A stretch of DNA of 64,000 nucleotides, from NCBI GenBank assembly GCA_965644315.1, contig CBFFRQ010000088.1:179834-243833 (forward strand). The letters run 5' to 3'. The notes below the pieces were generated by a model. The model saw only the letters and a program-made list of their open reading frames with translations. It was not told the origin of the DNA and made no database searches. This DNA is from Caecitellus pseudoparvulus. Taxonomy: Eukaryota > Bigyra: Bicosoecida. Position numbers and translations under genes: made by a program. Below are positions 28,644 through 41,144 of the stretch, one piece after another (within the stretch, counting starts at the first letter, position 1; each line of letters begins with the position of its first letter).

Positions 28644-31600
28644 CGATGATGAGGCAGTTGATCGAGAAGATGCTGGAGAAGTCAACTGGGCATCCATCGG
28701 TTCCTCGTCTAGCTTGCGGGATGCAAGCAGGACCAGGCGCTGCCGGGTGCTGAGCAGGTCCCTGGCGGCAAGTCGACTGCGGTGCCGCAGAGCGTTGACT
28801 TGCATGGTGTACGTGCTCAAGCTGCCCGAGCTGTGGCTGACAATGGCCTTCAGGATGTCCCGCACGGCCTGCACGGGCGTGTCGGGTGGAATGCAGTCAA
28901 GCACAGACACGCCGTCGAGGAACTGCACGCGCCCTGCCAGCGCAGCGACCGCCGCTTCCTTACACGTTGCCTTCCATTGAGTAAAGGCAGCCTTGAAGTA
29001 CCGCGCAAGTGGGTCAGAACCTTGTACTTTCGCCAGTAGCGGCGGCTCAGCAAAGAGCTGCTCCAGGAGGGCCGTGTACACTGCTGCTGGGGAAGGGGCC
29101 TCGGCTGTGAGCATAGGCAGTCGCCTGTTCAGCTGTGCAGCGCTCACCGCCATGTCGTCTGCCAGGCGCAGCGCTCCAGCGATGTCCCTTTGCTCTGCAA
29201 GCAAGATGTGGAAGGCTTGGTCAGGCCTGTGCAGTGCCCGTGTGAGAACTGTGCGCTCCTCAACCAGACCATACTCCACACAAGCCAGCGCAAGGCTGTG
29301 CACTGTGTCCAACTCCCCCCCACCGGCGTGCCATGCGTCTTCCACAGCCTGCCGCACTTGGCGCAGCATGCCCTGTACCTGACTGAGAATATTGCTCGCG
29401 TCATACATGGTGGACGTGTTGAGAAAGTGCAGCAGGCGGAGCCGGAGCCGCCGCAGCAAGGGCTGGCTTTCCTCCTGGGCGTGGGGAGGCTGCCACAACG
29501 TGGACAGGACGTCCTGCGCGTCCGAGTCGTCAGTTAGATTCCGCGACGCCAACGCGGGGGCCCTGGCACGCATGAAGGAGGCCCACTCAGCGGGCCGCGC
29601 ACTCAGCAGCGCAGGGCGTAGGCACTCCATGTACAGCCACGCCAGGGCGGCGTGCATGATCGGGGGTGCAGTGTGCTGGGTCACAACATGCTCCAGGAAG
29701 GACATGGCTGCAAGGCGCCCGTCCCAGGCATAGGGCGTGCCGCGCGCGACGCCGCCAGACCCACACATCTCGCGGAATGTGTGGATGCCCACGGAGCACC
29801 ACCAGGGAGCGGGAGATCCTTGCACAGCGAAGCCCAGCTCTCGAGCTGCCGCTGCAATGTCACCCCCCACACGCCCAGTGAGCAGGAAACTCGCGACCCA
29901 GAAGGGATTCAGACAGGTGCCGCGCAGCGCGTGTGCGGCGTGGGTGGGTTCAGATGGCCGTGCGCCGACAGTGCTGCTCAATGCAGAGCTGCGGAAGACG
30001 CTGGAGCGACGGACAGTGGGGGGGGCTTCTGTGCCATCGGGTCCACCTGGGTGCTGCTTAAACCAGTCAGTGTACTCGCCATGGTTGCGCTGGAAGACAG
30101 ACAGGCCAGCTTGGATGCCAGACAGGCCGATTTCTCCCCCCAGCAGTGGCGTGACGGCCCCGAGCACGGTCGGCTCGTGCGGTGAGGGTGTTTGGGCGAG
30201 ACATGCCACGAGCGTGCACAGCACTCGATGGCGGTCTTCACGCGTGCTGCGCAGCGACCGCTGCTGCTTGAGACCCAAGTGGTGCTCGAGGTGCTTTGCA
30301 AGCCCTTGCGGCACTGGCTGCAGCTTGCCCAGCCCAGCAACCGGCTGCTGCTGAGCCTTGATGCGCTGCACACGCAGACTGGCCCGCGCTAGCACTGCGA
30401 AAATCACTCGGGTTGCAGTTTCCTGGTCGCCACGGGAACGGTGGAAGGCCGCCAGGTGCCGCCACTGCCCCGTGCGAGAGAGCTGCCGTGTGGCCTCGGC
30501 TGGCACCACGGCGTTGTCTTGGGCCAACAAGCGGAAGAGAGCGTTGCGGCACTTGCGCAGCTCCTTGCACAAAGACGGCACCGACAGCTCGCTGCTGGCT
30601 GCTCGAGTCGCCTGGCTTTCAGCACTCACTGCGACGGCAAGCAAGCCCCTGGAAGTCACGGCGGGCAGGAATGCCTCCAGCGCGTCGGCTGCAAAGGATG
30701 CTGCGAGCTCCTCGTCGGATGCAAGCTGCTCTGCATCCACGGAGGCCCACAGGCAGTCGGCCCCCGGATCCATGTGCACGTCAAAGAGCGGCAGCCCAAC
30801 GCCAGCAGCCTTTGCATCCACGTCCCCAGCCAGGGCGTCGCTTCGATCCATCGCTCCGGATGGCAGGCGCGCCGCTGGGCCAGCCGGCGTGACTGGGTTG
30901 TCCTCGTCCTGCATGGCATTTGCAAAGGCGAGGCTGTCCAGGGAGTCCCACGACCGAATGCTTGGTTCAGAAAAGGCAGAGCAGTCGCTGCCATCGCTGG
31001 CATCACTGCTGGAAGAGCTCAAGGCTGTGCTCTTGGCGTGGGCCGACCGCCCAGACACGACGCTGAACGACGCACTGACGCTGGGAGCGGCGCTGCCGCC
31101 GTCGCTGTCGTCGTCGCTGAATGCACTCAACGACGCACTCGAGCCCTGGGGTGGGCGGCGCTGGTGTGTGGGGAGTCCAGCTGCCTTGGCGAGGGAGCTG
31201 GCTAGGGCAGACGAGCCCCCACTCACGTGGGCTGAGGCAGCTGCGGAGCCAGACATGATGCTGCGAGCATCAGACGCCGCCTCCCACGCAGATCCAGAAC
31301 TGGACATCCCACCACGACCACGGAGCGTGAGCATGTTGGCGCGTGTCGTGGCAGCGGTGGTGTCTTGGTGTCTGCGCACGCCAGCCGCCCTCATGCGGGC
31401 TTGCAGCACGCCGACCTGGTCAGGCGCCATCTTCCGCACGACGGCCATGGTCGCGGCAGCCTTGGCGGACTGCTCCAGCTCGCAGCGCAGGGAGGCCCAG
31501 CGCCAGGTGAGCGCGACGAGGAGGCAGTTGTCCACGAGGGTGGTCAGGGGCAGGTCGCCGCCAAGCACGACCCCAGGGGGCACAGTGGGCGACAGCAAGG

Positions 31601-34600
31601 CTTTATCTGAGGTGCTGCCTTGCGCGATGCTGGCGATGTGGGCGTGCGTCTCCATGGCAGCGCGGGCGACGTCCTGCCCCACGCGCCCCTTGAGGCTGCC
31701 GGACGCCGCCGCCCCTCCCATGCCCACTGCCAGGCCATGCAGCGCAGAGTCGGGGATGCGCAGGCCGGCGGCGCCGTCCCCCACAGCCCACCGCGTGACG
31801 TCTTGCAGCTCGACGGCGAGGTCCCGGGGCGTGCCGGGCTCGGCATCTTCTGGCTCCTCCTCCCCCTGCACACCCTCCACCTCCCACACGTCTGGGCTGC
31901 CTGAGGCGCCGTCCCCCAGCAACCACTTCCACGTACCCCCTGCCACGGCTCCTTGCGCAGGCTGGCGCACTCGCCCCCCTCGGTGCGCTGCAGCCATCAG
32001 CCTCAGGCGCTGGCGGCGCTGACGGCGGCGCAGTGCTGAGCGCCACCGCCGCAGGTACGGCACGAGGTGCGGGAGGACTTTGGGCACCATGTCGTCCATG
32101 AGCAGCCTGCACGTCATGGCATGGGGCAAGATGCGCCGCAGAGCCACGCCTCGGGGCAGCACTTGGGGGACCAGGGCCAGCACTCGCCGCAAGGGGTGTT
32201 GGCTGCGCCACAGGTGCCGCAGGGCGCTGCCGAATGCGCCAGCTGCAAAGCGCCGGTAGCCGTGTTGCTCCCGCCATTTGCGCACTTGTTGGATGTCCAG
32301 ACCCATTCCCAGCCGCGTGCCGATGAAGGTGTTGCAGATCCACAGGGCTTCTCTGAAGTTCGGCGGGTGCTCTGTCATCAGGTCTGCCACGTGGCTGAGC
32401 GGGTTCGTCACGGCGCACTCCACCAGCGTGCCGCCAGCCACCACGAGCACGCGCTCTGGCTGCTCAGCGAAGACCACATCAGACTTGGACAAGCCAAGGT
32501 CGCGCCTTGCCTGGGCATAGCTCAAGGGTTCCTGCAGCCCACGCTCCACTGCGTCGAATGCGGCCAGCAGCTCGGAGGGGGGCGGCGACGCCGGGCGAGA
32601 AGGGTGCCAGGCAGACACCCCCGTCGCAACCCGCAGGTGTGTCAGCACGCGTGTGGCCAACCGACGCGCCTCCAGTTGACGCTGCTCCCAGTGGGACAGT
32701 GCAGAGCGGACCGCAGCCTCCCGTGGACACTGCAGCACTGCCACTGCGCCTTGCAGGGGCAGGCGCTGCACCATGCGGCTGCGGATGTTGCCGCTGCTGG
32801 GGGTGGGCTCGGGCAAGGCGTGTGGCTGGGAGAGTGACTGCGTGCGGCGAGGAGCTGGGGCTTCTGCCTCGCTCCCAAAGGACCCACCGGGCCGGGGCGG
32901 GGACTGCCGTGGCACTGGCGGCCCTCCTCGTGCACGAGCATGGGGACTGCGTGGTGGCCCCCGCACAGAGCTTGCCGTGGTGGAGACGCTGGCAGCATCT
33001 GACATGCTCTCTGGCTCTGTGCCTGCGAAGAAGAAGTGCGCAGGCTTGTTCAGCCGCGGGCCTCCGTGGCTGCGTCGTGGACGGGGCACTGGTCGGGGCC
33101 GCGAGGCAGCCGCCGCTTCATGGGGGTTCACCAAGCGCAGCATGCGCCCCTCTTCCACCAGCAAGGAAGGACTGGCCGTCTCAGGCTCAGGCTCCAGTCC
33201 GGCAAAGTCGTCCACCTGTGGCGTGCTGACTGGCCACAGCGGGTGCCCCGTGAAGGGGGGGCGGCTGCTGGGCCGTGAGGCTGGCACGCCAAGGCGCTGC
33301 GTCGCGGCTTCCCCCGACGTCGCGATGGTGACTTTGGGGGGAGGGTTCAGGCTGGAGTTGGCAGTGGACGTGGATGGCAGCAGGCGGTGCACCTCCAAAC
33401 CCCCTGCCCCAATGGCCAGAAGCAGGGGCGTGCTGCTGGTACTGACTGTGCTGCGGGGTGGCCCACTCAGCGCCATGTCAGCGTTGGAGTCTGCCGCAGC
33501 GGCGGAGCTGGATGCCGTGCCCCCCTGCTGGTCCAGCACCATGGCTGACAGGGCGGCGCCCTTGCCCAGGCGCTGGCCTTTGAACGATGCGATGATGGCG
33601 GCGGAGGGACGGCCCTTGCCTTCGGCGCTGCCGCCGGCTCCAGGCGCGCTGCTGGAGGGCGGCATGAGTCCTCGGTGGGGGTGTTGCAGCCTGCCACCGC
33701 CTGCACCTTGCCCGGGTTCGCCGGCTGCTCCCAGGGAGCGGGTCTGGCGCAGGCTGGGCATGTGCAGGGCCACAGCTCCCTCCCACTCCCACGGTACCGT
33801 CTGCACAGCCACTGGCACGTTGGTGGGTGGCTGTGCAGACGGCGCCACTGCAGATCCAGCTGGCACACCCATCGTGCGCAAGGCAGCCTTCGCTGCCGCG
33901 ATCAGGCGGCGGGCAGTGTCTGGCGCCAGGCCTTGCCAGGCAGTGGCAGTGTCGCCTTCTTCCCGACCGCCCCGCCCAGCCCCCTCTCGTTTCCTGAGCC
34001 GCACGCCAGTGGGCCCAAAGTACCCTTCGATGAGGATGGCGGACAGGCTGAAGCCGCCCAGCAGACCCTTGGCGTCTTTCTGCCCTGAGGCTTCCGCGGC
34101 GCGCTGGAAGACGCTGTCTGCGACGGCAGCTGCGACCAGCGCCACGGCAGCCGCCAAGGCAGATGGCAACGTCAAATGCCGGGCTGCCAGCCACCGCACT
34201 GCCTCGCCAGCGGCACTGCCTTCCTGCAGTGAGGGCTGCGGCCAGGCTGCCAAGACCGTCGCTCGGGGCGGCGTGAGGGGCATGACTGACGCCTCCCCTG
34301 AGCTTGCAGCACTGCCCAACGGCGCAGGCGGCATGGGCGGTGCGGAAGCAGTGCTGCTGTCGACGGAGGCAGAGTCAGACGCTCGGCCAGGGCGGGGCGC
34401 GCCTGGCAGCTGAGGGCTGGGCGCCGGCCCCGGTTCAGGTGCTGCGGGCAGCCCTGCGAAAGGGATGCGGGAGACGACGACGCCTTCGGCTGGCTGGACG
34501 AGGATGTACTGCTGGTTCGTGCCGATGATGGCCACCTCTGTGTCTGGCAGCGCCGTCAGACGCAGCCCTTCCGTCACAGTCAGCGGCACGCCGGCTGGGC

Positions 34601-35450
34601 CGTCCCCGATGCCTGGCGCCGCCCCCCCCGCAGCCCCTCCATCGCGTGCAGCCGCCGAGGAGGCCAGTGCGGCGCGTGTTTTGGGGGGAACGGCGATGCC
34701 ATGGGCTTCCAGGGCGCCCCACGGCACACTCACGTGACGGGAGTGCAAGTATGGCTGCCAGAAGCCCGGCGCCGAGCAGGCCGTGAGCGTCAGCAGGGGG
34801 CAGTGCAGGTCGTAGCAGCCGACAGGCACGATGTTGCCCCGGCGCACATCTTGCGGGGGCAGCTTGGAACTGCGCGTCTTGGAGCCAGAGTGGCGGCTGG
34901 GCTCGCCGGCGGTGCTGCCTCGCCGCGGGGGCAGGTGTGGCGCTTGCACCGTGGCAGGCACGAGGCGGAACACCCTCAGCATGCTGCCCGTGCCGGCCAC
35001 GATCAGACCAGTGCGGGGAAAGACACACATGCAGGCAGCGTCGTGCGTGTCAGGCAGCAGCGCTTGCATGCGGAGAGTCTGCGAGGCGCAGTGCAGGACC
35101 ACAATGCCCGAGGCGGCGCGGGCCACGAGTGCCGACCAGTCTGGCACTGCAATGAGCTCCCGAATGATCTGGCGATCCCCACACACTCGCTGGAACTCCT
35201 GCACCAGCGCGAAGTACGTCCCCGACGCATCTGCGCAGGGCCGGGCAGGGCTAGATGTGGGCGCTGCTTGCGGAATTCGCAACTGCAGTGCACCAGGTCA
35301 CCCACCGTGCTTGCGCGTGAACAAGTGGATGGACCCCGAGCGGGTGCCGACGAAAACGTCCTGGTCTAATGCGGCATATGAGCAGGCGTTTGGGGGCAGT
35401 GCTACATTCCTCGCATCACGCAGCACTTGCACAATGTCAGCGCCTGCCAT
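28611..35450 (-). CDS. VPS39/VPS3 (TGFBRAP1)-like endolysosomal tether, very large
   Basis: Probable CORVET/HOPS-class subunit, which bridges Rab GTPases and the tethering core on endosomes or vacuoles. Exon 1 is 35450-35306 and exon 2 is 35230-28611, with a 75-nt intron (GTGGGT...GCGCAG); 2254 residues. Splicing gives YAALDQDVFVGTRSGSIHLF joined to TRKHDASGTYFALV, the start of a CNH-type propeller. The middle is long and Ser/Pro/Gly-rich. A Vps39-1-like block follows (SYAQARRDLGLSKSD...). The C-terminus has the Vps39-2 pattern VSVLDCIPPDTPVQAVRDIL, then a basic helix. Known family members are about 850-1050 residues, so more than half here is inserted low-complexity sequence. The last 33 bp overlap the PKS end on the other strand. 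Confidence 0.65.
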
Positions 35451-35590
35451 GGTGAGGCAAGAGGCGCTGGCTCATGGTGGCCGGGTGGCGCCCGCGCAAG
35501 GCTTGCCGTGCACTGCTGTGGCGGACGCTGCGATGCATTTGACACCTTGCTAAAGATGAAAGGAGACGGGACCCGGGCAGGGAGGGGGGC

Positions 35591-38500
35591 TCAACTGGGC
35601 GTGCGGGGGGGTGACGCCGCCGCTGCACCAGGTGACGCAGCACTTGGAGACGCCGCACCTTGCAGGAGCGTGGTGGCTGCTGCCACGTTCTCCGGGGACA
35701 GCTGGGACACTGCTGCCTGCAGTTGAGACTGCTTGTTGGACTGCAGCAGGCGCAGCGCGAGCTGCAGGCGCTGCTCCAGCAGCGGCGTGCCGAAGCCCGG
35801 GCGCAGCAGAGAGGCCAGCATGAAGTTCAGAGCAGGGCCGAGGTGCGGCCACGCAGCGCCGCCCAGGAAGGCGTCGTCGCCCGCGACAATGCGTTGGCAC
35901 AGCAGGGACACCACCATGCGCACCTCCTCCACATCGTACTGCATGACGGGCAGCAAGCTGAGGCCGGTGCTGATGGCCTGAGCCTGCAGGCGAGACAGGC
36001 TGGCATCCCGCAGCTGGTACACAGCCAGCTTGAAAATGGCAGAGGTGATGTTGTCGGTGACCTGTGAGCCGTGGAACTCCCCAGAGCTGGCCTTGTGCAT
36101 GCCAGCCTGTGCCTCGGCGTGGGTGGGGCTGGCCGCCCCCAGCGCTCGCTCCTTCTCCAGTGCCGTGCCCAGCGCCGCCATGACGCCCTCCAGAGACGCA
36201 GCGTCCATCTGGCTGCAGCAGGCAGCGCCAGCGCCCAGGCCATACGAGGCGCAGTGCCGCAGGGAGGTCGTCTCGCCCTTGGCGCAGGTCTGCAGGAAGG
36301 CGCCGTACTGCCTCCACACCGCGTCGGGTGAGGCGTGGTTCTCCAGCATGTCGTCAATGAGGAAGACGGCCTGGCGCAGGGTGCCTTCCGAGGCGCCAGG
36401 CTGCATGAGCTGCTGCATGAGCGGCAGGACCTTGGCTGACAGCGGCGCGCTGAAGGCGTCTCGGTGCGTCTTCAACATGGACCCCAGCAGGAAGAAGCAC
36501 GACGTCTGCAGGTGCTCCTCAGCGACGATGAGTTCCATCTGCTTGTCGGCCTCCTCCTCATCGTACATGTGCTCGTTCACCTGCAGGGACTGCGCGACGA
36601 CGATGGCGCGCTGGTTCGAGTCGGCGTGCGCCTTGAGCACGACGCCCACCAGGGACTCGCAGTCAGCTTGCCCCAGCAGCGGCCTGTAGAAGGGCCCGAA
36701 CACGACGCCAGGAAGTGGCGAGCTGTCGTACACTGTCACGCCCCCGGCAGAGTGCGCTCGGGGGGGGCGAGTGTCGGGGCCAGGCGGGCTGAGCATGGGG
36801 GAAGGTGACCCTGGGGACGCGGAGCCGGACAGCAGAGCCTCCGCAGTGGAGTCCGGCACCAGGCAGCACACCTCCATGCACACCCGCAGCGCCTCCATGA
36901 TTTCTTTCGCCATCTCGGCGCCTCGCTCCTTGGCCACGGCCTGTGTCAGCTTGGGCAGGGCCTTGGCAAAGGCGCCGGCAGGAGTGGGCGGCGCCATGCC
37001 AGCGGGGACGGGCCCCTCTGAGGCAGCGGCGCCCATGAGTGCGTTCATGACCTTCAGCACGTACGTCTTGACCTGCCCGAAGATGTAGGTGGACAAGTCC
37101 AGCAGAGGCAGGAGCAGGGGCAGGGTGGAGTCCACGAACTGGCGGCAGTGAGCGGGGGACGCCGCCATGAGCGTGGACATGCACCGCAGGCACGCGACGA
37201 GGTCCTCGAAGGACGTCGTCTGCACGCGCACCAGGCGCTCGTCCTCGTTCTCCATGATGACGTACCCGGCGTCGTCGTCGTCTTCGTCCTCCGGGTCAGC
37301 CTGGCGCTGCCGCCTCTCCTCCTCGGGGGACAGCAGCGTGGCGATGTTGGAGACGCTGCAGCCTGCCTGCAGGGTGGGGATGAACACAGGGTAGTACTTG
37401 CCCATGATGTCCCCCCCCACGTGGTTCGTGATCTGCCCCAGGGCCGTCCACAGGTGGTTGCCCAGCGGGTCGTCGTCCTCCCGCGGCGTGGACAGCGCCC
37501 GCTGGAAGATGCCCAGCACCGTGTCCGCGTCCGCTGCGAACTGCGCCGGCGTCATGCACTCCACGAAGGAGGCGATGCAGCCAAAGGCCCGCGCCCGCAC
37601 AGCACGCATGTCCCCCACCGACGGCGTCGCCTTGAGTGCGGCGGGGTCCGTGCCGGCCACGCTCATCACGTCGGGCAGCAGGATGGGCACGTACTTGGCT
37701 GCCTGGGTGGGGCACACCTCCACCACGCAGCCGATGGCGGACATGCACTCCTCCCGGGCAGTGGCGCCGGGGTACGCCAGGTGTGCTTTGAGGGCGGACA
37801 GGAGCGTGTCCAGGTGTGGCGCCACCTGCTCCTCCACGCAGTACTTGACGTAGTTCATGCAGCAGGAGGCGGAGTGTGTCGCCACACGCGGCACGGAGTC
37901 CTGCAGCATGGCGCCCAGCAACGGCAGCACCGTGGCATGGGACATCTCCTGGAAGGCGGGCCCGTTGAAGTGCGCCAGCTGGCCGATGAGGGACAGGGAG
38001 GCATACCGCACTTGGGGCGAGGAGTCGCCCAGGCCCTGGATGGCGTCGTTGGCGACCTTGGACAGGCTCGCCTCGTCCAGACTGTCTGCGGCCTCGATCA
38101 AGTGCACCAGGCCCTGCATGCCGGCATACCGCTGGGGCCAGGCAGACCCCCGCAACAAGCCCGCTGCGATGGTGTACGCGAGCGCCAGGGTGCGCTGGCC
38201 ACCCAGACTGGCGCCCAGGCGCTGCATGAAGGTGGCGGCTGTGCGGGAGGTGCAGTAGGGGTCCTGCTCCACGCTCTCCTGGCGCCTGCCCCACTCCTCG
38301 GCGCTCTCAGAGTGCACCTGCATCAGCAGTTCAAACAGTGTGGGCAGGGTGGCCTGCAGGAACACCCGGTCCGAGCCCCCGTACTTGCGTGCGAGGGCGG
38401 GAGCAGCCTCCGCCCAGGCGAGGGTCACTTCGAAGGCCAGTTCACGGATGTTGCCCTCGACACTGGACTGCCCCGCCAGCTGCAGCAGCACGGGGATGCA

Positions 38501-39515
38501 CTTGCTGGAGATGGGCTCGAACCACGCCGGCTGCAGGGAGCAGACGTCGTTCAGGATGTCCAGGGTCGTGCGCACGCCCTTGGTGTCTCCCGCCTGGATG
38601 AACGAGTTCAGGGCGTGCAGGAAGGACGGCCCCAGCCCCGTGTAGTGGGCGATGAGGCTGGCTTGCGTGGACGCCTCCTGCTCAATGCAGATGAGCTGCG
38701 TACCGGCCGCCCGCAGTGCTGCCATGCGTACCAGGGGTGGGTACGCGCTCTCGATGTTGTGGGCGAAGCGGGCCACGACAGCAGGCAGCTCCCGCACCTT
38801 GGCGTCCAGGATGGTCCAGGACAACTGCTCCATGAGGTACAGCGCCATTTCCCGCTGCAGGGGCGTGGAGGCAGAGGCGTCTGAGTCGGTGGCGGCCAGC
38901 ATCCACCCCCATAGCTCGGGCCAGTCCCCCATGGCGAACTCCCGCCCACCCACGGCGAAGACGCAGTCCGTGATGCTGCGGGTGATGGAGCGGTGCTGCA
39001 TGCTGGACATGGAGGACAGCAGGGCTGCCTTGATGGGGGGCTTGGCTGCGTCCGGCACGGACCACCACAGGCTGCTTTCATCGTCCTTCGACACCTCCTC
39101 GCGGAAGTTCAGCATGGCCAGGTGAGCGACAGCCAGCAGCTGCTTCTGCTGGCTGGAGTGGCTGCCTTCCACTGGGATGCTTGCTGCCTGCTGGGCAATC
39201 TGGGAGACGCAGCGGCGGGCGGCAGCGTGAGCCCAGCGTTTCAGGCGGGGTGAGTGAAACGCCACACTCCGCCGAGCAGAACATGACGCCAGCCGGCAGG
39301 CGCTGCTCCCCAGCGCAACAGGAATAGAAGAGAGGGTGCGAAGTGAACACACTCACCTCGCAGTACAGCGCCAGGCAGTCTGCAGGCTGTGCGACGGCAA
39401 ACTCTTGCAGTTGCCGCCTGGCAGCCATGTTGGTTTGGGCAACGGGGGACATCTGCTGCTGCAGCACCATGCACAGGCGGTTGGCATCCACCCCGCCGGA
39501 ACCTGTTGCAGCCAT
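35591..39515 (-). CDS. IPO5: Importin-5/karyopherin beta-3-like nuclear import receptor
   Basis: HEAT-repeat import receptor of the KPNB3/Kap121 class. Exon 1 is 39515-39357 and exon 2 is 39199-35591 (1255 residues; human IPO5 has 1097). The intron (GTGAGT...CTCCCAG, 157 nt) is the longest inferred here; the acceptor was chosen because it keeps phase and joins DCLALYCE to IAQQAAS. HEAT repeats run throughout. Family-like blocks include WPELWGWMLAATDS, VRYASLSLIGQLAHF, LPLLGAMLQDSVPRVATHSAS, ITNHVGGDIMGKYYPVFIPTL and an acidic insert near DPEDEDDDDAGY that matches the position of the acidic loop in IPO5. It lies head-to-tail upstream of the VPS39/VPS3-like gene with a 140-bp gap. Confidence 0.85.
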
Positions 39516-39933
39516 GACTGTTCGGTGCTTAAAGCCCTGCTGCGAAACCTAGCGCAGCCGCCGCTGGCCTCGTCAACCAGGCAGCTGGTTGCCTTGGCCT
39601 GTGGTCAAGTGCGGAACAAGCTGCACAACCCGTGCAGCCAACCGCAGGCACTCCCACCTCCAGCAATGCACGAGGAGGAGCCGCAGCACTACGAGGGGGC
39701 ACGTGACTGGAAAGCCTTCTGGGAAAGGGCAGGCTCGCGTGGCGGGTGTTTTTTGACTCCCGGCAAGCCACCCGATCGTGGGAGCAAAACTCGACGCAAG
39801 CTTCAGGCCTCAGGTGCTCTCCCTCACGCAGAGCCGAAGCCCAGGCCAAACTTGCGTCGCCCAGGCAATGCAGGTCTCGTGTACCACCTTGTTGTTGCGA
39901 ATCGCACCTCCTCCTTCGTGGCCCGGTCCTGCC
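39516..39933. promoter_or_regulatory. Divergent intergenic region, importin / TPR gene
   Basis: 418 bp between opposite start codons. No gene is seen. An in-frame ATG at 39868 could extend the TPR protein by 22 residues. No copy of GCGGAAAT occurs here, only a weaker TGCGGAAC at 39610. Confidence 0.4.
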
Positions 39934-41130
39934 ATGGCTGCGTCCCCTGCTGTCGCGAGAGCTGCCACAGGCGCCGGCGTGGTGGCTGGCGCAGGTGCTG
40001 CAGTGGATGACGCCGCAGCGCGGCACGCCGATGCCGACGTGGGCAGCATCGTGCGCATGCCCTTGCCCAATGAGAAGGGCTCCTTGGGCTGCCGCATGCG
40101 CGCCACCATCGCCACCATGGGCGCCGACGGTGCCAGCGTTGTGACGTGGGACGGCCAGGAATTCAGCGGCCTTCCACCGAGCCTTCTGGAGCCTCTGCAG
40201 CCATTTGAGGTGGAGGGACGCGTACACTGTGACATTGACGGCGTGGCAGGCGCAGAGACTCTTAAATCGCACGCCTCAGTGCTGTTCAAACTCAAAGACT
40301 TCCAGGCTGCCATGGAGGTGTACCTGGCTGCGTTGCGGAAATTGGAGGCTGCCACGCCGCTGCTGTCCATCAGCGTCGGCTCCGCCGTGCTGTGCGGCGT
40401 GCAGGGCGTCAGCGCCGACGCCACCACCCTGCGTGTGCGGCCTGCGACGGTCGCCACGTTCTCCGACTTCTCCGCTGACGTGATGTTCGAGGACGGCATC
40501 GCGTCCCTGCCGGACGAGGAAGACGCCGTCAGCCTGACACGCCTGACAGCCCTGCCAGACCCCTCCACGTACGCAGGCCAGCAAGCCCTGGCCCTGCAGC
40601 GCACGCTGCACATGAACATCGTCCGCTGCATCATCGCCGGCGTGCCCTTCGCCCGAGAAAAGTCCGCCCAGCTGGATGTCGGCCTGCTCTCGGCCGACGC
40701 CGCCATCGCACTGTCTCTGATTCTCAGCGCAGCGCCCCCTGCAGACCCCCCCGCTCCATCGGCAGCGGCTTCTGCAGGGGGCGGCATTGCACCTGCACCT
40801 TCCCCTGCCACACCCCGCAGCCGGGTGGACGACCCCCAAGGCACAGCGTGGTACTTGAGGGCACGCCTGTTCAGCCGCAAGTGCAAGTGGGTGGCAGCTC
40901 GCGCCAGTGCCGACCGGGCCAAGGCCTTGCTGCCCCCTGCCAAGCACGCCACGGTGGACGCCTTCTTGGCGGGCCTGGACCGTCAGAAGGCCCAGGCCCG
41001 CCATGCCGACCGAGCCTTGGCACGCTCCGTGGCGGCATATGTCGCACAGGTGGCGCATGAGCGGCCGGACTTCGGCGTGCCTGGCGCAGACGTGGACGCC
41101 GCCGGCGGTGCAGCAGAAAGCAAGCATTGA
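39934..41130 (+). CDS. TPR-containing protein, function unknown
   Basis: Single exon, 398 residues from the ATG in GCCATGGCT, which fits the local start context better than the upstream in-frame ATG at 39868. TPR-like helices are visible: LKSHASVLFKLKDFQAAMEVY followed by LAALRKLEAA, and near the C-terminus AWYLRARLFSRKCKWVAARA followed by SADRAKALLP. Between them is a beta-rich part (TTLRVRPATVATFSDFSADV). The arrangement of interrupted TPRs could be an adaptor, but no family was recognised. It ends 14 bp from the convergent FEN1 gene. Confidence 0.75.
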   Translation: MAASPAVARAATGAGVVAGAGAAVDDAAARHADADVGSIVRMPLPNEKGSLGCRMRATIATMGADGASVVTWDGQEFSGLPPSLLEPLQPFEVEGRVHCDIDGVAGAETLKSHASVLFKLKDFQAAMEVYLAALRKLEAATPLLSISVGSAVLCGVQGVSADATTLRVRPATVATFSDFSADVMFEDGIASLPDEEDAVSLTRLTALPDPSTYAGQQALALQRTLHMNIVRCIIAGVPFAREKSAQLDVGLLSADAAIALSLILSAAPPADPPAPSAAASAGGGIAPAPSPATPRSRVDDPQGTAWYLRARLFSRKCKWVAARASADRAKALLPPAKHATVDAFLAGLDRQKAQARHADRALARSVAAYVAQVAHERPDFGVPGADVDAAGGAAESKH

Positions 41131-41144
41131 CTTGTATTGCCCCT

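Noticed and set aside
30358-34413. Two long plus-strand frames (554 and 546 codons)
   Set aside because: Both are antisense to the large VPS39/VPS3-like exon and lack recognisable motifs.
37148-38884. 578-codon plus-strand frame rich in Gly, Val, His and Gln
   Set aside because: Antisense to the importin-5 HEAT repeats; composition is typical of a shadow frame.
40335-40342. GCGGAAAT copy inside the TPR gene
   Set aside because: It encodes part of ALRKLEAA in a helix, so coding constraint explains it; not counted as regulatory.
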